Shown one piece after another: positions 1 through 15,000 of a DNA stretch of 64,000 nucleotides (position 1 is the first letter of the stretch; each line of letters begins with the position of its first letter). Made by a program: the position numbers and the translations under genes. The notes under the pieces are model-generated. The model was not told where the DNA came from and did not search any database. It saw only the letters and a list, made by a program, of their open reading frames with translations. The DNA is from Trichoplax sp. H2 (lineage: Eukaryota; Placozoa; Uniplacotomia; Trichoplacea). The stretch is taken from assembly GCA_003344405.1 (NCBI GenBank), contig NOWV01000012.1, positions 372,001-436,000 of the forward strand, in the 5' to 3' direction.

Positions 1-3000
1 TATACGTTTAGCTGGAATTGGCGATTTTTGTGAGCGTACCATAGAGAGATCAAACAATTTTAAAAACTGCGCTAGTGATGTTTGATACATGACATTTACC
101 ATTGACATTTCTACAATTAAGAAATATAAGATGCTTCCACGTGTTGCTACTGGGCGATACTCCTCACGTGCAATATTAATTTTAGTTTCTGTTTCTGCTG
201 CTACAGCTAATTTATCGCGTACTTCTTCAGCTGTTTTCTTAGTATTAGCCAAGACAGCGATTAATGATTCATCATCGACCAAAGATCCTTCAGTGCTGGT
301 TAGCCGTAGTAAAAGGTTATCTTCCAAATCCTTTATTTTACGCCTATTAAACGTAACTTCTTCGATCAATTTTGTACGCTCCAGTTCTAATTCCTAAATA
401 TCATCCGAATAGAAAGTGAATGTGTATATCAAAATCGTGCAATATTGATTAAAAGCTTAACATATTCATATTCGTGTACGCGTATACATTTATACAATAT
501 GTGCTAGCTATATATTTGTATAAATTAAGTATTGGTGTATTCAGAGTGATTCTGTACCTTCTTCTCAGTTTGTATAACACGACCAAGCAATTGTCCTTCT
601 AAGCCTTTCATCGTAACAGTGAAATCGATAATAGATGTTCTAGCACTTATTTCGGGGGTATATGCTGGATTGGGTAACTTGGTGGTAATATATAATCGGA
701 AACCTTCCAAGATATCAATTTCTTTATCACCGACCTTGACTTTTAATGTTTTACCGATTTTGATAAAGTTCTTTTCTAAGACATTATCCAAGGCTGGATC
801 GAGTTCTTCGTTAATGTCCTCAATCAATAATGGCCGACCTAAGGATAAACAATCTTCTAAATGCGCTCTGAAGTACTTATGATTTAATGAGGTCACTTGT
901 AACTCATTGGGTGCTTCTCTATTTTTAATCCAAACTTTGCCTTGGCCCTGTGGATCGATAAGCAAGGGAAATCGTGACGCTTTGGTAGCTATTAGACCAT
1001 TCTCGATGGATAATTCATCATTTGGTAAACCTTGTAGATTCCACTCACCAATTGTAGCACTATCTGTTAGCATAGTTACTAAATCGAGATCTTCGGTGAA
1101 TGGGATTTTTTGACGTCTCATTTCTTTCTTCCATACATTAGATAAGTAAGAGCGAAATTCTTGGTTAAATGGACCAGAGTAGGATAAGAAACCGGTAGCT
1201 AATAAAACATCGCCAACAAGTCTGTTAGTTTGTTCTTCAAACATTTTACTCTGTTCTGTCCATCGTATCTTTTCTCCACCTAATCCATCAATTAAAGTTG
1301 TAGCATTATTCATTTTGCGCCTACAAGTTTCTGCATCATTAATTAGATTCTGCTTTTCAGTTACAGCTGCTTCATATTGCTTTTGAACGGCATCTAATTC
1401 AGCTTGCTTTTCGTCGAACTGATTCTGAGCCTTAGTTAAATTTCCATTCGCTTGATTTAATCTCGCTTCTTGCACCATTAGGTTAGCTTTGAGTGGCAAT
1501 ACTTCTTTATTAACAGCATAAAATGCACACATTGCCTTAGTCCACGATAGCAAACCTGCAACATCACCACAAGCTTTCTTAGCTGTATCTATATTGTAAT
1601 CTTCGTTTGCAAAATAGATTTCCAATAATTCTACAGTTTCATCATTAATGGAATCTTTCTGAAATTGAACCAAGGATTGTAAAAATCCACTATTATTCAT
1701 CATTCTTAATGCTTCACCCCATGATGGCTTAATAGTCGGCTTTTCTGGATCAGGTTGAGTAGGATCAAGCCGTTTATTAAATAGTAATAAGACACAATCC
1801 ATAATTCTCATAATTAAATGAGGCGGCTTGGCTAATTTACGTACGGTAGCAATATGCTGTGCTTTAATAGTTTGCAATGCGGCTTCAGCTTCTTCGAGCG
1901 CTGGTTTAGCTGCTTCAAGGCGTTCCTCAGCTGCAGCTTTGTCGACAGCAATTTCATCTACAATAGCTTGTGCTTTCTCTTTTACTTTCAGAACTTGTTG
2001 TTTAACCTTTTCAGCCGCATGTGCTTTAGCTGTAACCTCTTTTAGTACAACATCCGCTTTATCAGAAGCAATTTCTAATTCTTTCTCTTTAATAATCAGT
2101 TCTTCAGATAGCCGATTAACTGATTGCGTTGCTTCTACTAACTTATCTAAACCTGTTCTCATTCGTTCAGCAAGTAGACCAATGGATTCCTTTTGATTAC
2201 GATATATTAATTTATAACCGTTGATGAAGGATAGATAAGATTTGGGTGTAACATGAGCTTGTCTGCGAAATCTCTCAAAGTAGTTTACACAAGCTTCAGA
2301 TACTCTATCTTGGAATGTACCCATGGTGCCAATAACACTTTGTTTCACTTTATCACTACATATAATTGGATAAGACGAGATAAAATGTTGTGCAACAGCA
2401 ATTAGAGCATCTTTAGGCCATCGGCTAAACCAATCCATTGTACATCCGCTAAATAATGCAGGAAATTTAAGTGCACGATTACGAAATTTCTCACCAACTG
2501 GTGAAAAACAGAGTACGACATGTAAATTATTTCTGACACGGGTTAAAAAGTAATCGTATAGATTTTCCAAGGTAGGTAATCGACGAGGATATTCAGCTTT
2601 CATGACTGGAATCAATTCTTGAGTAATTTCATCAATTTCATCGCGTGCAAATAGATTGGAAACTTCTCCTGATGCTAAAACGTTATTTAGGTATTCTAAA
2701 AATGATTCATCCTTAATTTCATTATCGGTAAAAATAAATGTTACACCTGAGCCTTGCAAGCCAGCGTTGCGGTATAAAATTTTTAAATCATCTAATAGAT
2801 TCGTTACTGAATAAGATCTTGTCAAGGTAATTTGAAATATTTGATAGCCTGCAATAAAGGTCGCTAAACGTGTTAGGCTTTGCTTACCAGAGCCTCCAAC
2901 TCCAACAAGGAGGCAATTGCCATGTGGTAGGCGAATAATGCGGGATATTCGCATCAAGTGAATCATAGCATCTTTGAAAAAGACAAGATCTAAAGCAGCA

Positions 3001-6000
3001 CCGCGAATAGCCTCATTATAAGACATTAAGTAATGGATAAGTCGATCCGATAATTGCTCGAAACTTTCGATTGGTTCATAAATTTTAGGTGTTTCAAAAT
3101 CGGAATCATCTACTTCATCACCTGTAACTTCAGGAGCATCGCGTAAGAAATCGACGAAGTAGTGCTCTTCGTTAACCAAGTTAAGGTAGCTTTCTCCAAA
3201 ATCATTCTCTACAACAGTATTTAATGCTCGTTGAAACCAATCCACATCTGATTTGGATACAAATCGATCGGCAATAACACGTAGACATTCGTGCTTCCAT
3301 AATGTAAAGAGATTTTTTGGATGGTTGATGACATCAGATGTTGCAGCTAACATTCCTTGCCAAATTCGTGATAAATCTCGCAAATTGAAAACATAATGAA
3401 ATTTAGCTGGTGTAGGCAACATTTTCACTTTGGTTTTTTGCCATAATCGACGCGTTGCAGACGCTAATGATTCAATTAGAGATGTGATAGCCTGATTAAA
3501 GCCTCTCCCTGCACAAAAGTATCCTTCACCAATGGTTCTAAATATTTTATCAATAGAAGCATCCGATGGTAAAGTGCAATTAAATATAGCAAATTGTCGC
3601 TTTAGTCGGCTAGGAATATCGTTACGACCACCACCAGGTTGTATCATAGCCGCAATAAATTGAAGGTCAGCAATATTTGTAAAATCACCCGGTTTTTCTA
3701 AATTATAAAATCCTTTCATTTCCATTAATTGACGGACAATCTCATTAGTTACCTGGTCTCCCCATTCATTGATGGTCGGCATGTTAATATCATCGACAAA
3801 AACTGTCATTTTCTTACCAGCTGGAGGCCCAAATGTGCTACCCATACGTTTATCAACGTAGCTTTCGATAGATCTCTGGAAAAGTATAGGCGTGGATGCT
3901 GATGAGAAATTTAAACTTTTGACTAAGTGCCTTTCTGGATCATAATTAGCCATGTATTTTTTAATCATAACAGTTTTAGCTGTACCCTGTTCACCGATCA
4001 ATAACACAGCTTTATGTTGTTTAGCAATGGTATCAATTAAGAAATTAGTTCGAACGTTATCGACATTGGGTACAAGGATGGATGAATATTCCGGTGTTGA
4101 ATCTGTAGGGTAGAAATAATTAGGAACTTTTTCAGACCAGTGTATCCATTCTCCTTTCTCATTGACAAGGTACTCAAATATAGTATCTTCACTGGATTGC
4201 AAATCAGGTAAATTCTGCACATTTCGGTTGATAAGAAAATCTTGTAATTTTCTTCTATCATCTAATTCAATTAAAGCTCCCAAGCTCCACATTAATGCAA
4301 ATATAAACAACCTATCTAGGTAAGCTTCATCGAATTCTTTTGCATTATCGTCATTACTGGAAATTAAACCTTCCAGTAAACTTATCGCTTGAGCAATATA
4401 ATTGCATTCTAGCACATCCATTTTACTATGTAATTCTCGAACTACAAAGTTATATGCATCATCGAATAGACCTTCAAATAAAACGGTTAATTTCTGAGCT
4501 TGATTGACAGGTCTTCTTTTTAGCCAACTTTGCAATATTGGGCGCCAATCTAATACTGATGAGCTCATATATACCATACCATTTCTAGAAACAGTAGCAG
4601 GTGATGCATTATCAATATTATGCGGCTCAAAAATGATTTTACATGTTGAGGACATGGGTATACGATCACCGTTAGCTAACGTTAAAGTTTTATTATCATC
4701 CAGGACACTATTTAAATTTTCAATCCAGATGGCATCAACTGGGCCATCCAAAACGATCCAGATATGTTCTCCCTTCTTGGTTTTAAGTGTTTTCCGCCAT
4801 AAAGCAGAAAATACTCCATCTGTCCAATCATTAGTCGATACATCTAATTTACCAAACATTTCCGATGCGGTAATAGCTTTGGGATTCATTCTCATTTCAC
4901 GATGTGGTATACCAATATCGGTCATAGCTTTCATTAACGTTTGTATACAGGTAGTTTTACCAGCCCCACTAGGTCCTAATGCCATCATACCATGGCGAAC
5001 ACGCTGAGTTTCATATAACTGAATTAATTTCAACACCCATGGTGGATGATATATTAGACCAGCATCTTCAGCTTGTTTACAAATTGCACCTTCTAACTCG
5101 GGATATCCAGCCTTTTCAAGTTGGATACCGGGGAATAGATCATCGATCAAACTCAAGAAAAGGGGTTCGTCTTCATCAACAAGTTTGCTTAAATTCATGT
5201 CTCTTAGAACACGCATCATAATTGTACTTTCACTGTCATCAGGATGGGATCGCTTTGCTGCACCAAGAGTACGCAGAACGGATAATATATTTCGAAGACC
5301 GAAATCGTAATGCACCTGCTTGGTAAGCTGCTCTTCGCAAAGTTTATACAAGATGAAAAATTTACGAGCTAGAATTTGATTGTTTTGAAATCCACAACTA
5401 GCTAACTTGACTCGAATAATAATTTGCCGGTCAGGTACCATCATCGCAACTGTTCTAAATTGTATTTTTAAATTTTCAGGAAGTTCTTGCCTTCCTGCAT
5501 AGCCAGGATTCATGGTTAAGAATAATCCAAATTCTGGATTAAGATCAACAACATCACCATCAGTGAATATAAACTGTCTTTTCCTTTCTTTTTTACATGT
5601 TAACACAACAGCAATTTGTTGGGCTGCTACAGATAGTACTGGTAATTCAATACGATTAAATTCATCGAAACAACCCCAACTTCCTGATTGTGCTAATCCC
5701 TTATAGATACGGCCCAAACCTCTATAGTCCATTTGATCGGAGCAATTAAAAACAACAACATATTTGCCAAGTGCTTTTCCCATATCTTTCACAGTTTCTG
5801 TTTTTCCTGTACCAGCAGGGCCAGCAGGTGCTCCACCCATAGCCATGCCAAGAGCTTGCGCTAGCGTAATATAACATCTATCAGTTAACGGAGTTACAAC
5901 AAGGCGTTCACAGCATCCTAGAAATTCATTCTGATATGTAAAGTCGACATCAGTAATCGAAATGATACACTGATCTGAGTCTTCACGGAAATAAAATCGT

Positions 6001-9000
6001 GATTGCTTCAACCATTCGAAATCTGTTGGTGATCGGATATGCATACGAACCTACAATAAAATTAAATTAACGGCGTCAGAAAAGAGATGTATTATATACT
6101 TTATGCCTATAGCTTACAATCTATTACTTGTAAGTATGAATACTTACTAAATCATCGAAGATATCCCTCTGATGGACATGAATAGTGATTAGAGTTTCAT
6201 ATTTGACACGTTTAGACTTTGGCAATTCTTTCGTTGTAACTTCAATTAGACCGTTCAAGATTTCTTGAAAGTGTTGGTTTGTATGAGACATGATCTATTA
6301 TCGTATAAGAGAAATTAAAAAATTGAAGTTATTTTTTCAAGATAATCTAAAACGTTATCATATTAAATCGTTGCTCGATGTAAGAAATTTAACCTTTTTA
6401 TCATATTTGGCATTATGTAAAGCTTCCTCACTGTCTCGAGTCCATATCATTTGCAGACCTAGTAATCCAACCTAAGATGGATACTAATATTTAGCAAGGA
6501 TAAATCTAAATAATTTAATAACATAATTTACAATGATCACCATACCTGTGCAGGGTATGTATCTAAGAAATCAACCAAATTAAATGGTTGATCTTGTATC
6601 GCCAAAGCTGCCATTCGAATAATGAGATGTAAGGATTTCTGAGCGGCATTAAGCAAGGCCCCCAACCATACTTCGACATTCCCTTGGGCCATAACAGGTT
6701 TTTCTAATTCGATTGTTTCGCCTTCCTTTGAATTAACTGCAATAATTCTATCATATTCTTTATCGTGGAAGGTCGCGGTTTTGATATTATCGAATATTCC
6801 CAAAAGATGTGACTAAATTGTCCAAGTAGTAAAGATTGAAAGCGTGATTAATTTAGGTTTACTATATAACATATTGCGATATTTTCCTATAAAATGGTAA
6901 TTACCAATCTATTTGTAATACTTAGATCATTACCTGAATAGTATGCGAATCGCTAGCCTGTCCTAGTATCTCCAACAAAGCAGGGTCAGAAACAAAGAAA
7001 AATCTTGGGAATACTAAACGTTTCTTTTCAAGGTATCTAAATTAAATTTGGCAGATATAACGATGTGTTAAAAACATCAGTATTTCTAGAGAGGAAATTA
7101 AAAATTGAATATGTTATTTGTACCCGCTAAGGGATTTTTGACACATTTCAAGTTGTTCAAGTAAATGAGGCAAAAGTTGGCAAAGCATATCATCTCCCAC
7201 GCAACATTGTACGACATTATCGATTTCATGAGCTCGGAGCATGATCTTGACCCAGGATTTATCAATATTGTTAAATCGTTTAGCTTCCTAATATTAAAAA
7301 TGAATAAAAACCAATCCATTGTGATACTCTAATCCGATTTCATTTGATGGATTCCGATTAGATCATTGTATTCCTTACAAACCTGAGGCAACTGCTTAGC
7401 AATATCGCCACCGACGAATACGGCTTCTAAGTAAATCCATAAATTCTGCACAGCTAGCCAGCTTTCAATAATTTCAGTCGTACCGGATAATTTTTGAACC
7501 CATTGTTGAATAGAAGATTTGAAAGGAGCATTATATCTAGAATAGTAAAAATATTAATCAGTATGTACTCCATAATTGTGTTATCTACTAAAACATAATT
7601 CGGAGTAGTGCATATACGCGTATATTATATTATAGCTATATCCTGTTTTAACTAAAGTACGATACCTGTTACTCATTAGAGAGCCAAGAATCATAAGGCT
7701 ATCTTCCATAAGAGACACAGTCTCAGCAGTATCTGCGCCTTTTAATAGTAAATCACCACGATTTTTAAATGTTGCAAAAGCAAAGACTTGTGTTTGCCAA
7801 TCATTCACAACAGATTTCAATTTAGCTTCAATATCGCGCTCTTTCACGGCGGAAATGCATATATCCTGTTGATGCAGCAAATTGAGGGAAAGGCCAAGAA
7901 AGTTTTATAAACCAAGACGACTTTGACCATCATCGCTAACACTTTAGATATGAGAATGCACTTACCTCGATATCTTCCTTGCATTCGAGTAATGGAGCTT
8001 CCATGAGAGTTCTTAAGGTAAAAGAATCCGATTCAACATCTAAGATACATTTCGTTAACTCAGCAATTCTTTGCCAATGACGTGCTTTCATTGCTTTATG
8101 CGACATCATTTCCAGAAGAGGACATGTCTCATTAAAATCATCAATTTTCTTCTTAAGATCATTATACGCCTGCCACTCTTTTAAAGCTTTAGGTAATTTC
8201 CGACATCTATGAATATCAAAAATAGAACTTGATATCGTATGGGAAATACACGGTACATTTATTTAAATTTATTCAATACCGCTAAGCGAACTTTCTTTAA
8301 ACATCATGCTTATATATTTAGCTTGGATTATTAATTTATTTACATTAGATACTGTACCTGCTCTGAAATTCCTGTAATTCTCCATTAATTTTTTGAATAT
8401 CCACGTCAGTCCAGAGTAGATCATAATAGCCATTAACACGATCGATGACAGCATTATACAAGCTATATAACTTCTGTAAAAGATTTAATTCGCGTTTTAC
8501 ACGCTGTAAATTTGGATACTCTGTAACGGGTAGGCCAAACAATTGCTCTCCTTCTGAGTATGTGGTGTATTTGCTCCATAAATCATCAAATCTTGCTTGA
8601 AAGATTGTTAATCGTTCACTAGCATCGGTTGGTGGAATACTATGTACCATTGGGCCTCTGTTATGATGTTAGCCAATTTCATATGAGAATATAAGATATC
8701 ATTTTATGTTAAAAGGAATTTATGATTACGTTAATGCAGTTACTAGATTACCTTTCATCATATTCTGTAACGTAGTTCTCCAGAGTTACTGAAAAATTCT
8801 TTACAGATGTTAATAAGTTTGCTTTAAAATCTGGTTCTATTTTGAGGAGAGTTGCTTGTACTGAATTGGCCTATAGAAAACAAACAGTCATCACGCTTTA
8901 TTCGAAATATTCTTTATTTGATTACATAGCATAAGAAATAGGAATACTGACCTGAGCATTTAATTTCTTCCAGCTATAGTTAAGGGTATCCACTCTTTCT

Positions 9001-12000
9001 GCATCGCTTCCAGAGAACGTCATATTAAATCGGTTGAGCAAAGCGAAAGACTCTTCAATAGGGCTGATAGTCATATCGATCCTTTTGAAAAATAATTACA
9101 AATGTTGATTTTATTTGCAAATCTTTCAACTGAAATCTATTTCAATTTAAAATATTGTCATGCTTCATGCCTGTTCCACTTTACGTCAATTTAAACTAAG
9201 AATACAGTTTCCAAACCTTATTTCAGCTTCACGGATTTCCATCAAAGCAGCCATGCTACCACGCACATCATCAAGATCTTTAATAGGTCTACTTAAACGC
9301 TTTGCCATATTCTCTATAAAAGAGAATATTAACTCCATATCGGCGCTTGCCTGAAAAGTTGCAGAATGAAATAGAGCTCATGACTATTCAGATGCAATAA
9401 CTAATTTCACGCTGCAGCAATTGACAATACCTTATGATTAAGAGCACGGCCGAAAGCTTTCTTCCAGGACGATGTTTCCGCTTTTAACGATTTCTTGAGA
9501 AGTTCTGTCGTAAATACTACTGATCCAACACGATAACTTGTAGGTAGGGAATCTATCATTTCTTCCATTTTCTAGAATAGGTTTAAATAAGAATAAAAGA
9601 GGAATAAAAAAATCAATTAAACATCATGACAAGTATCAAATAAACTATCTGACTTACTTCATATCTGCGAATTTGATTTTCAAATTCCGACAATGTTGGT
9701 GAATTCTGCATGAATAATCTAACCCGTTCATTAGGATCCTATACAAATAGTCATAGAAACATTAAAGTTGGCCTGATCTTGTCCTCTTTAGCTACGATGG
9801 TAATATAAATAGTTGCAGTCATTTTTGTGCTTTGCTACCTCGCTCCATAATTCCGAGAAATGAGAAAGTTCTTTCACAACTTCTTGAACGTTTAATTTAG
9901 AGGTGTTTATAATCGTATTCAAGGTAATAATGACTTTAACAATGTCTCTATGCTCGGAAATAATCTTGTAATATTGCTGTTGATTCAGATTCGATGATAC
10001 AACGGGCAAATTAAGCGCACGACTTTCATCAGCTTGTGCTAAAACTAACGATAACTCGCCAGAAAGGACTTGCTGTTTCCAGATAGGAATATTCTTATAA
10101 ATATAAGTAAAGAACGATTAATACTCTAATCAAGTAAGCCTTGTTTTAATCCACATTAAATTTTCCACATCTAAGATAAAAAGAATGGATCATCATAATA
10201 TTCCTAAGGGTATCTACCTGTGACATTTTAACGACTGTTTGTACAGCTTTGTTTAAATATTGCTGGATATCATCCAAGCTTGGTTTCATGATGATAGAAG
10301 GCAACGCTAAGACAATGTTGGACTACAAAGTAATCACTAAGTTAACTTGGGAAGAACTTTGGACTTATACACCTACACATAATCACTTAATACACTCAAT
10401 CTTACCTTAAATAATGGCAATTTAATATCCCCTGGTCGTGTATTATTGTCTTTAGAGTTATACTTATTAGAGCTTTGTATTCTTCGTTTTATAGAATCTA
10501 GGGATAATCTTGTACCTATTCAATCAACATAATAGCCATAACTGTAAGAGTCTATAATTCAACGCTTTTAGCTTCGTTCTATACATTGGCTAACATACAT
10601 TTAACCAAAGCATCTATATTCCGCTGGTTGAAATATCCATAAAGAGGAAGACAACATGAAGGCAATGTATATGAAGCCGTTGGTTTAATCTTGTTCTCTT
10701 GGTTCGAGGCTTCATAGGATAGCTATGTAAAGATCATAATCAGAATGGATTTTGCAATTTTATTCATAGCAAAAACTAGCAAATTTTAAATGATGTCAAA
10801 ATCTATAATTACTTCTAGATTTTCTTGCTCTATTGGTTTCATACGGCTCCATAATGTATCAATAAGCTCTAAAACCGATGATTCTACTAGCTGACTCTGC
10901 CTATATTCATCAGTAAAGCAATTACAAGATTAAGTAAAAGAGATCAATAGTTACTATTTGATTTTAACGGTTTCATACCTTGTTAAGTATTCACAAGCTT
11001 CTTCACAAGATTTTTCCGTATGCTCAATGAAATCAGTAACCGTTGCTGGTTCATCAGATAGATCACATAATGGAGTCAAGCTCATACTTTCTAACACTTT
11101 TTCAATCCTGACTTCTAATATATCTGATATCTAGAGTTATTTGGATAAGAATTCTACAGTCAACAGTGATAAAATTAAAACAGAAAACTACAGTAACTAT
11201 TACCAACGTTGATATCATCCAAGGGGACTATTTTACTACTAGCAAACACCTGATTCTGCTGGCTTTCGTTTATTACAGATAGTATATGCGTGTAAGAGAA
11301 ATATTAGCCTATTACTAGAAAATGTCTAATTCTGTCAGCTTTCCTTAATTACAGAGAATATTCAAGAGATTTTACTGCACAGAATGTATCACTTCATTCC
11401 AGAAATATTACTGATTACAGGTACTATTTTTACTGTACTATGGGTAGAAAAGTATTCGTCGTACGAGCTTTTCATTAACTCGTTGTAAATATTATTTAAG
11501 AAATTAATTTTAATTTTTATGGTGTGTACCTGCTTTACTAGTTTTCTTAAGAAGTTCAAAGCTAGATAGATATTGTCAATGTCTATGTAAATTGGAAGAA
11601 GATTGGATAAGTTTTAAATTCAAAGAATAGACAAATGACCTAATTGAATTTAGTTTAAAAGACATACAAGAATCGATATTAAGGGATGTCCAAGTAAGCA
11701 TGGTCAATCCAGGTCCTATAGCGTCGTCAACACGATTTACGAAAGGATCTATTAATGATCTTACAATTTCCGGAATAGATTTAACTGTTTTATGATATTC
11801 TCCTAGGACTTGATGCAATCTATGTTTATTTGTTGACAGAAATTAAATTATTAAGAAAATTTGAAAATTGATCATGCTAAGAATGAATTAAACGACTGTA
11901 CCGATCGTAAACTGCCTTGATTCTATCTTCATTTAAGCATAGAACTTGTGCCGATTCCGGAATCTAGATTAATTGGAATTAGGGTAATTAAGATTTTTCA

Positions 12001-15000
12001 AGTCATATCGCGTATAACCCTTTAATGTATCCTTGAAAAAAGATTATACCTCTAAGCTTAGTCGTCGTAAAGCTTTTGCTTCTGTCACTAGCTCCAATAC
12101 TTGAGGATCAAAGTTAACAAATAGAGTCTAAAGTGCAATGATCGCAATATTATCAGTGAGAAGTTTTTATGCTCAGTAAGCTATCGACGTATTAATAGTA
12201 TACCTTGTTTTCTGGATGCTTTATGAGGAGCGTTGCTTGCAAACCGGATTTGGCAGCATCTACTGCTCTAAACCATCCGCGATGATATAACAACTGCACA
12301 AATTGTTCCGTAATAAATAAACAAGACATTAGCCTTTCTACAATATCATTTTTAATGTAGTAAAGCATGCAGAATGCAAAAAAAAACGGTAAATTACCTC
12401 AAATTCCATTAGCACAGAAGCCAATTTATTAAAATTACGTATAATTCTTCGCGCTTCGTCGGTCTACGGCAAATAAAAAACATTATTAGTCAGCAATAGT
12501 ATGGGAAGAAACGAGCAAAGTACTCGTCTTTAGTATGGTATATAATTTCCCAAAAACCTTTAAAATATTTGGCTTTGTCTTGAACACTTTCATCGGTTCA
12601 TCAATTCGGCGAAATAGTTGGCGCACCCATGTTATTTTTCCTGCAATCTGTGAAGATCCAATTTCATATATGAAAGTGTTTAGAAAAAGTGAGTTAATAT
12701 CATTAGCTTGTGTAACTGTTAAAATAAAAAAATTCAGTTTCAAGTACTAGAAAGAGTAAATTGAAATATTATTAGTCGGACTAATTCTCTTTACAAGGGG
12801 AAGACGTAATTTCAATTCATAGAAAGACAAACTAGACGTTATTAGACTCTTCGACACTTTCCCAAAGTGTAAATTATTTTTAGGTGATAGAATGAGTAAG
12901 TTTCCTTTCTGGTGATTGAAAGGATAAACTAGGTGTTTATAATTTGTTTAACATTTTACTATTATTAGATTTAATTTCAGGTAGCAGAAAGAGTAATTAG
13001 GATGCCATCTGTTGAATTAAGCTTTCTCACTAAGAATAGTTTTTAAGTCATAAAAAAAGATAATCGGCTTTTCACTAGCCTTTCCAACTTTCTTACCGGA
13101 GGTAAATTGCGAGCTATGGGGGGATCTTGTTTAAATTTCTGATAGATTTTACGAGTTATCTCCAAATCCCTAAAATAATCATAAATCCATTTAATGAAAA
13201 TTAAGCACAACAACTAATTTAGTGAAGAATGTAAACTAAAAATGAGCTGCTACTAACCTGCCGTAATTAAATAAAACATTGGTATATTTTTCCGTCAAGT
13301 CAAGATTGGAGTTTCCAATTTTTTCAAATTTTTGCAATAGTTCTAGCGCTTGAGGAGTGGATAAACCTCGATCAAACCACGAATCAAGAAATGCTTGCAA
13401 TTGGCCATTGAGGACTTCAATTTGCCTTTTAAATTCCTCATAATCGGTATCAAATTCTCCTTTGCGATGCTCTAAGATATCATAACTTTTCTTTTTTGTA
13501 CCAGCTACAATAGCTTGATAACGTGTAATAATATTATTAATGCCTTCAATTCGAATCTCAGTAACACCAGACAGCTCTTCCATCGATATTAACATATCAG
13601 ACAATTTCTCCAGACGTTTGCAAAATGTATCGAATTTGCCAAAAATATAATTTTCGCTGAACTCGAATTGGCGCTCACTGGAATTTTCGGCTAATTTAGC
13701 TTTGGTACGGTGAAAACATCTTTGATAAGCTTCATTCAATTCACAAGACTGCTTCAATTTTTTCAATAATAGAGGCCTAGGTTGGTCCCAAATTTTTTGC
13801 GAGCCTTCGCGAATATAACTCTTACATGTAGTTATCATTTGATTTGTAACTTTGACGAAAAGCGATGTCATACGTTCAGAAGTGTTATAATATTGAGAAT
13901 AGCTATGGATCATTCTAATCGCATTCATTAAGCTAGGGATATGTTCGATCATTTCGGTCTATAAATAAAAATACAGAATGATAGTATAAGTTATATATTT
14001 AACTAGAGGCAGGACTGATCAATACAGGAGGAATGCCTTTTAATGTGGTTATAGGTATCATTTACGCCAACATGCTTCGAGAAGATACAATTATAGAATT
14101 TACCGGAGAACATTTGGAAAGTGGAGCAAAAAATTTATCCAAGGTATAAAGATATTTAACATTATCTTTAGCTTCGTTAGCGGCATCAGTAATTCTGATA
14201 TCCTAAAAGAATATAAGAAAAATGAAAATGTTAGCGATGGAAGCAAAGAACAGAATTCTATAAACTCGATAATTAGAGGAACGTAGTTTTATTTCGACTC
14301 TATTTTTAAAGTAAATTTTCTCAACTCTAACTTACTAATTCTTTCCAGTATTTAATTGTTTTAGATTTGGCTGCTTGCAATACGCCAATAACTGTTTTAC
14401 AGTTTGCACACTTGATTTGATCCAGCAAGCTTGATTTTATAAATAAGAGAGAGATGAACGATTTTTATTTAGCTACATGTTTCAAAAAAGATAGATTGAT
14501 TTTCAGTCAAGAAATTTCATCCTCTGATATTTTATACCTGTTAAATTTGGCCATTCTTTTTCGCCAATGTTCAAGCTCCGCAGCTGGACCAATATCATCG
14601 GCTTCTTTACGCATCTATATAGTTTTTTATAGAATATGGTCATTAGTCGATAGATTACATTACAAAGTACAGCGTAAATTATTGTCTGAATCTTAGAATT
14701 AATAACTCTTAACATGTATGAATACGTTAAACATTCCTTTACGGACAACTGTTTCACTACATACTTGTTCGCTTTCTGCAAGGACTTGTTCAATCTGTTT
14801 AAACCAAATATTAACATATCCTTCCAGCTTGAATACTAGGTCGGTATTATAAGCTGATGAATTGAACAAAATAAATTTTAAATCCAATATTTAATTGATG
14901 CATAACAATATTGAGCAAGTAAATTCGCTTAATGACAGTAACTAACATTTAAATATATACAACTGATCAGTTCATGCATAAAAAATAAAGCATCAAGATT

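Noticed and set aside
619-5706. Several plus-strand open frames inside the dynein motor exon
   Set aside because: They are antisense shadows of the 1831-residue dynein exon, whose frame is fully supported by family motifs.
9788-9838. Extension of the dynein exon 9839-10072 down to 9788
   Set aside because: The frame stays open to a stop near 9790, but only the donor at 9838 keeps phase with the next exon (9658-9738).
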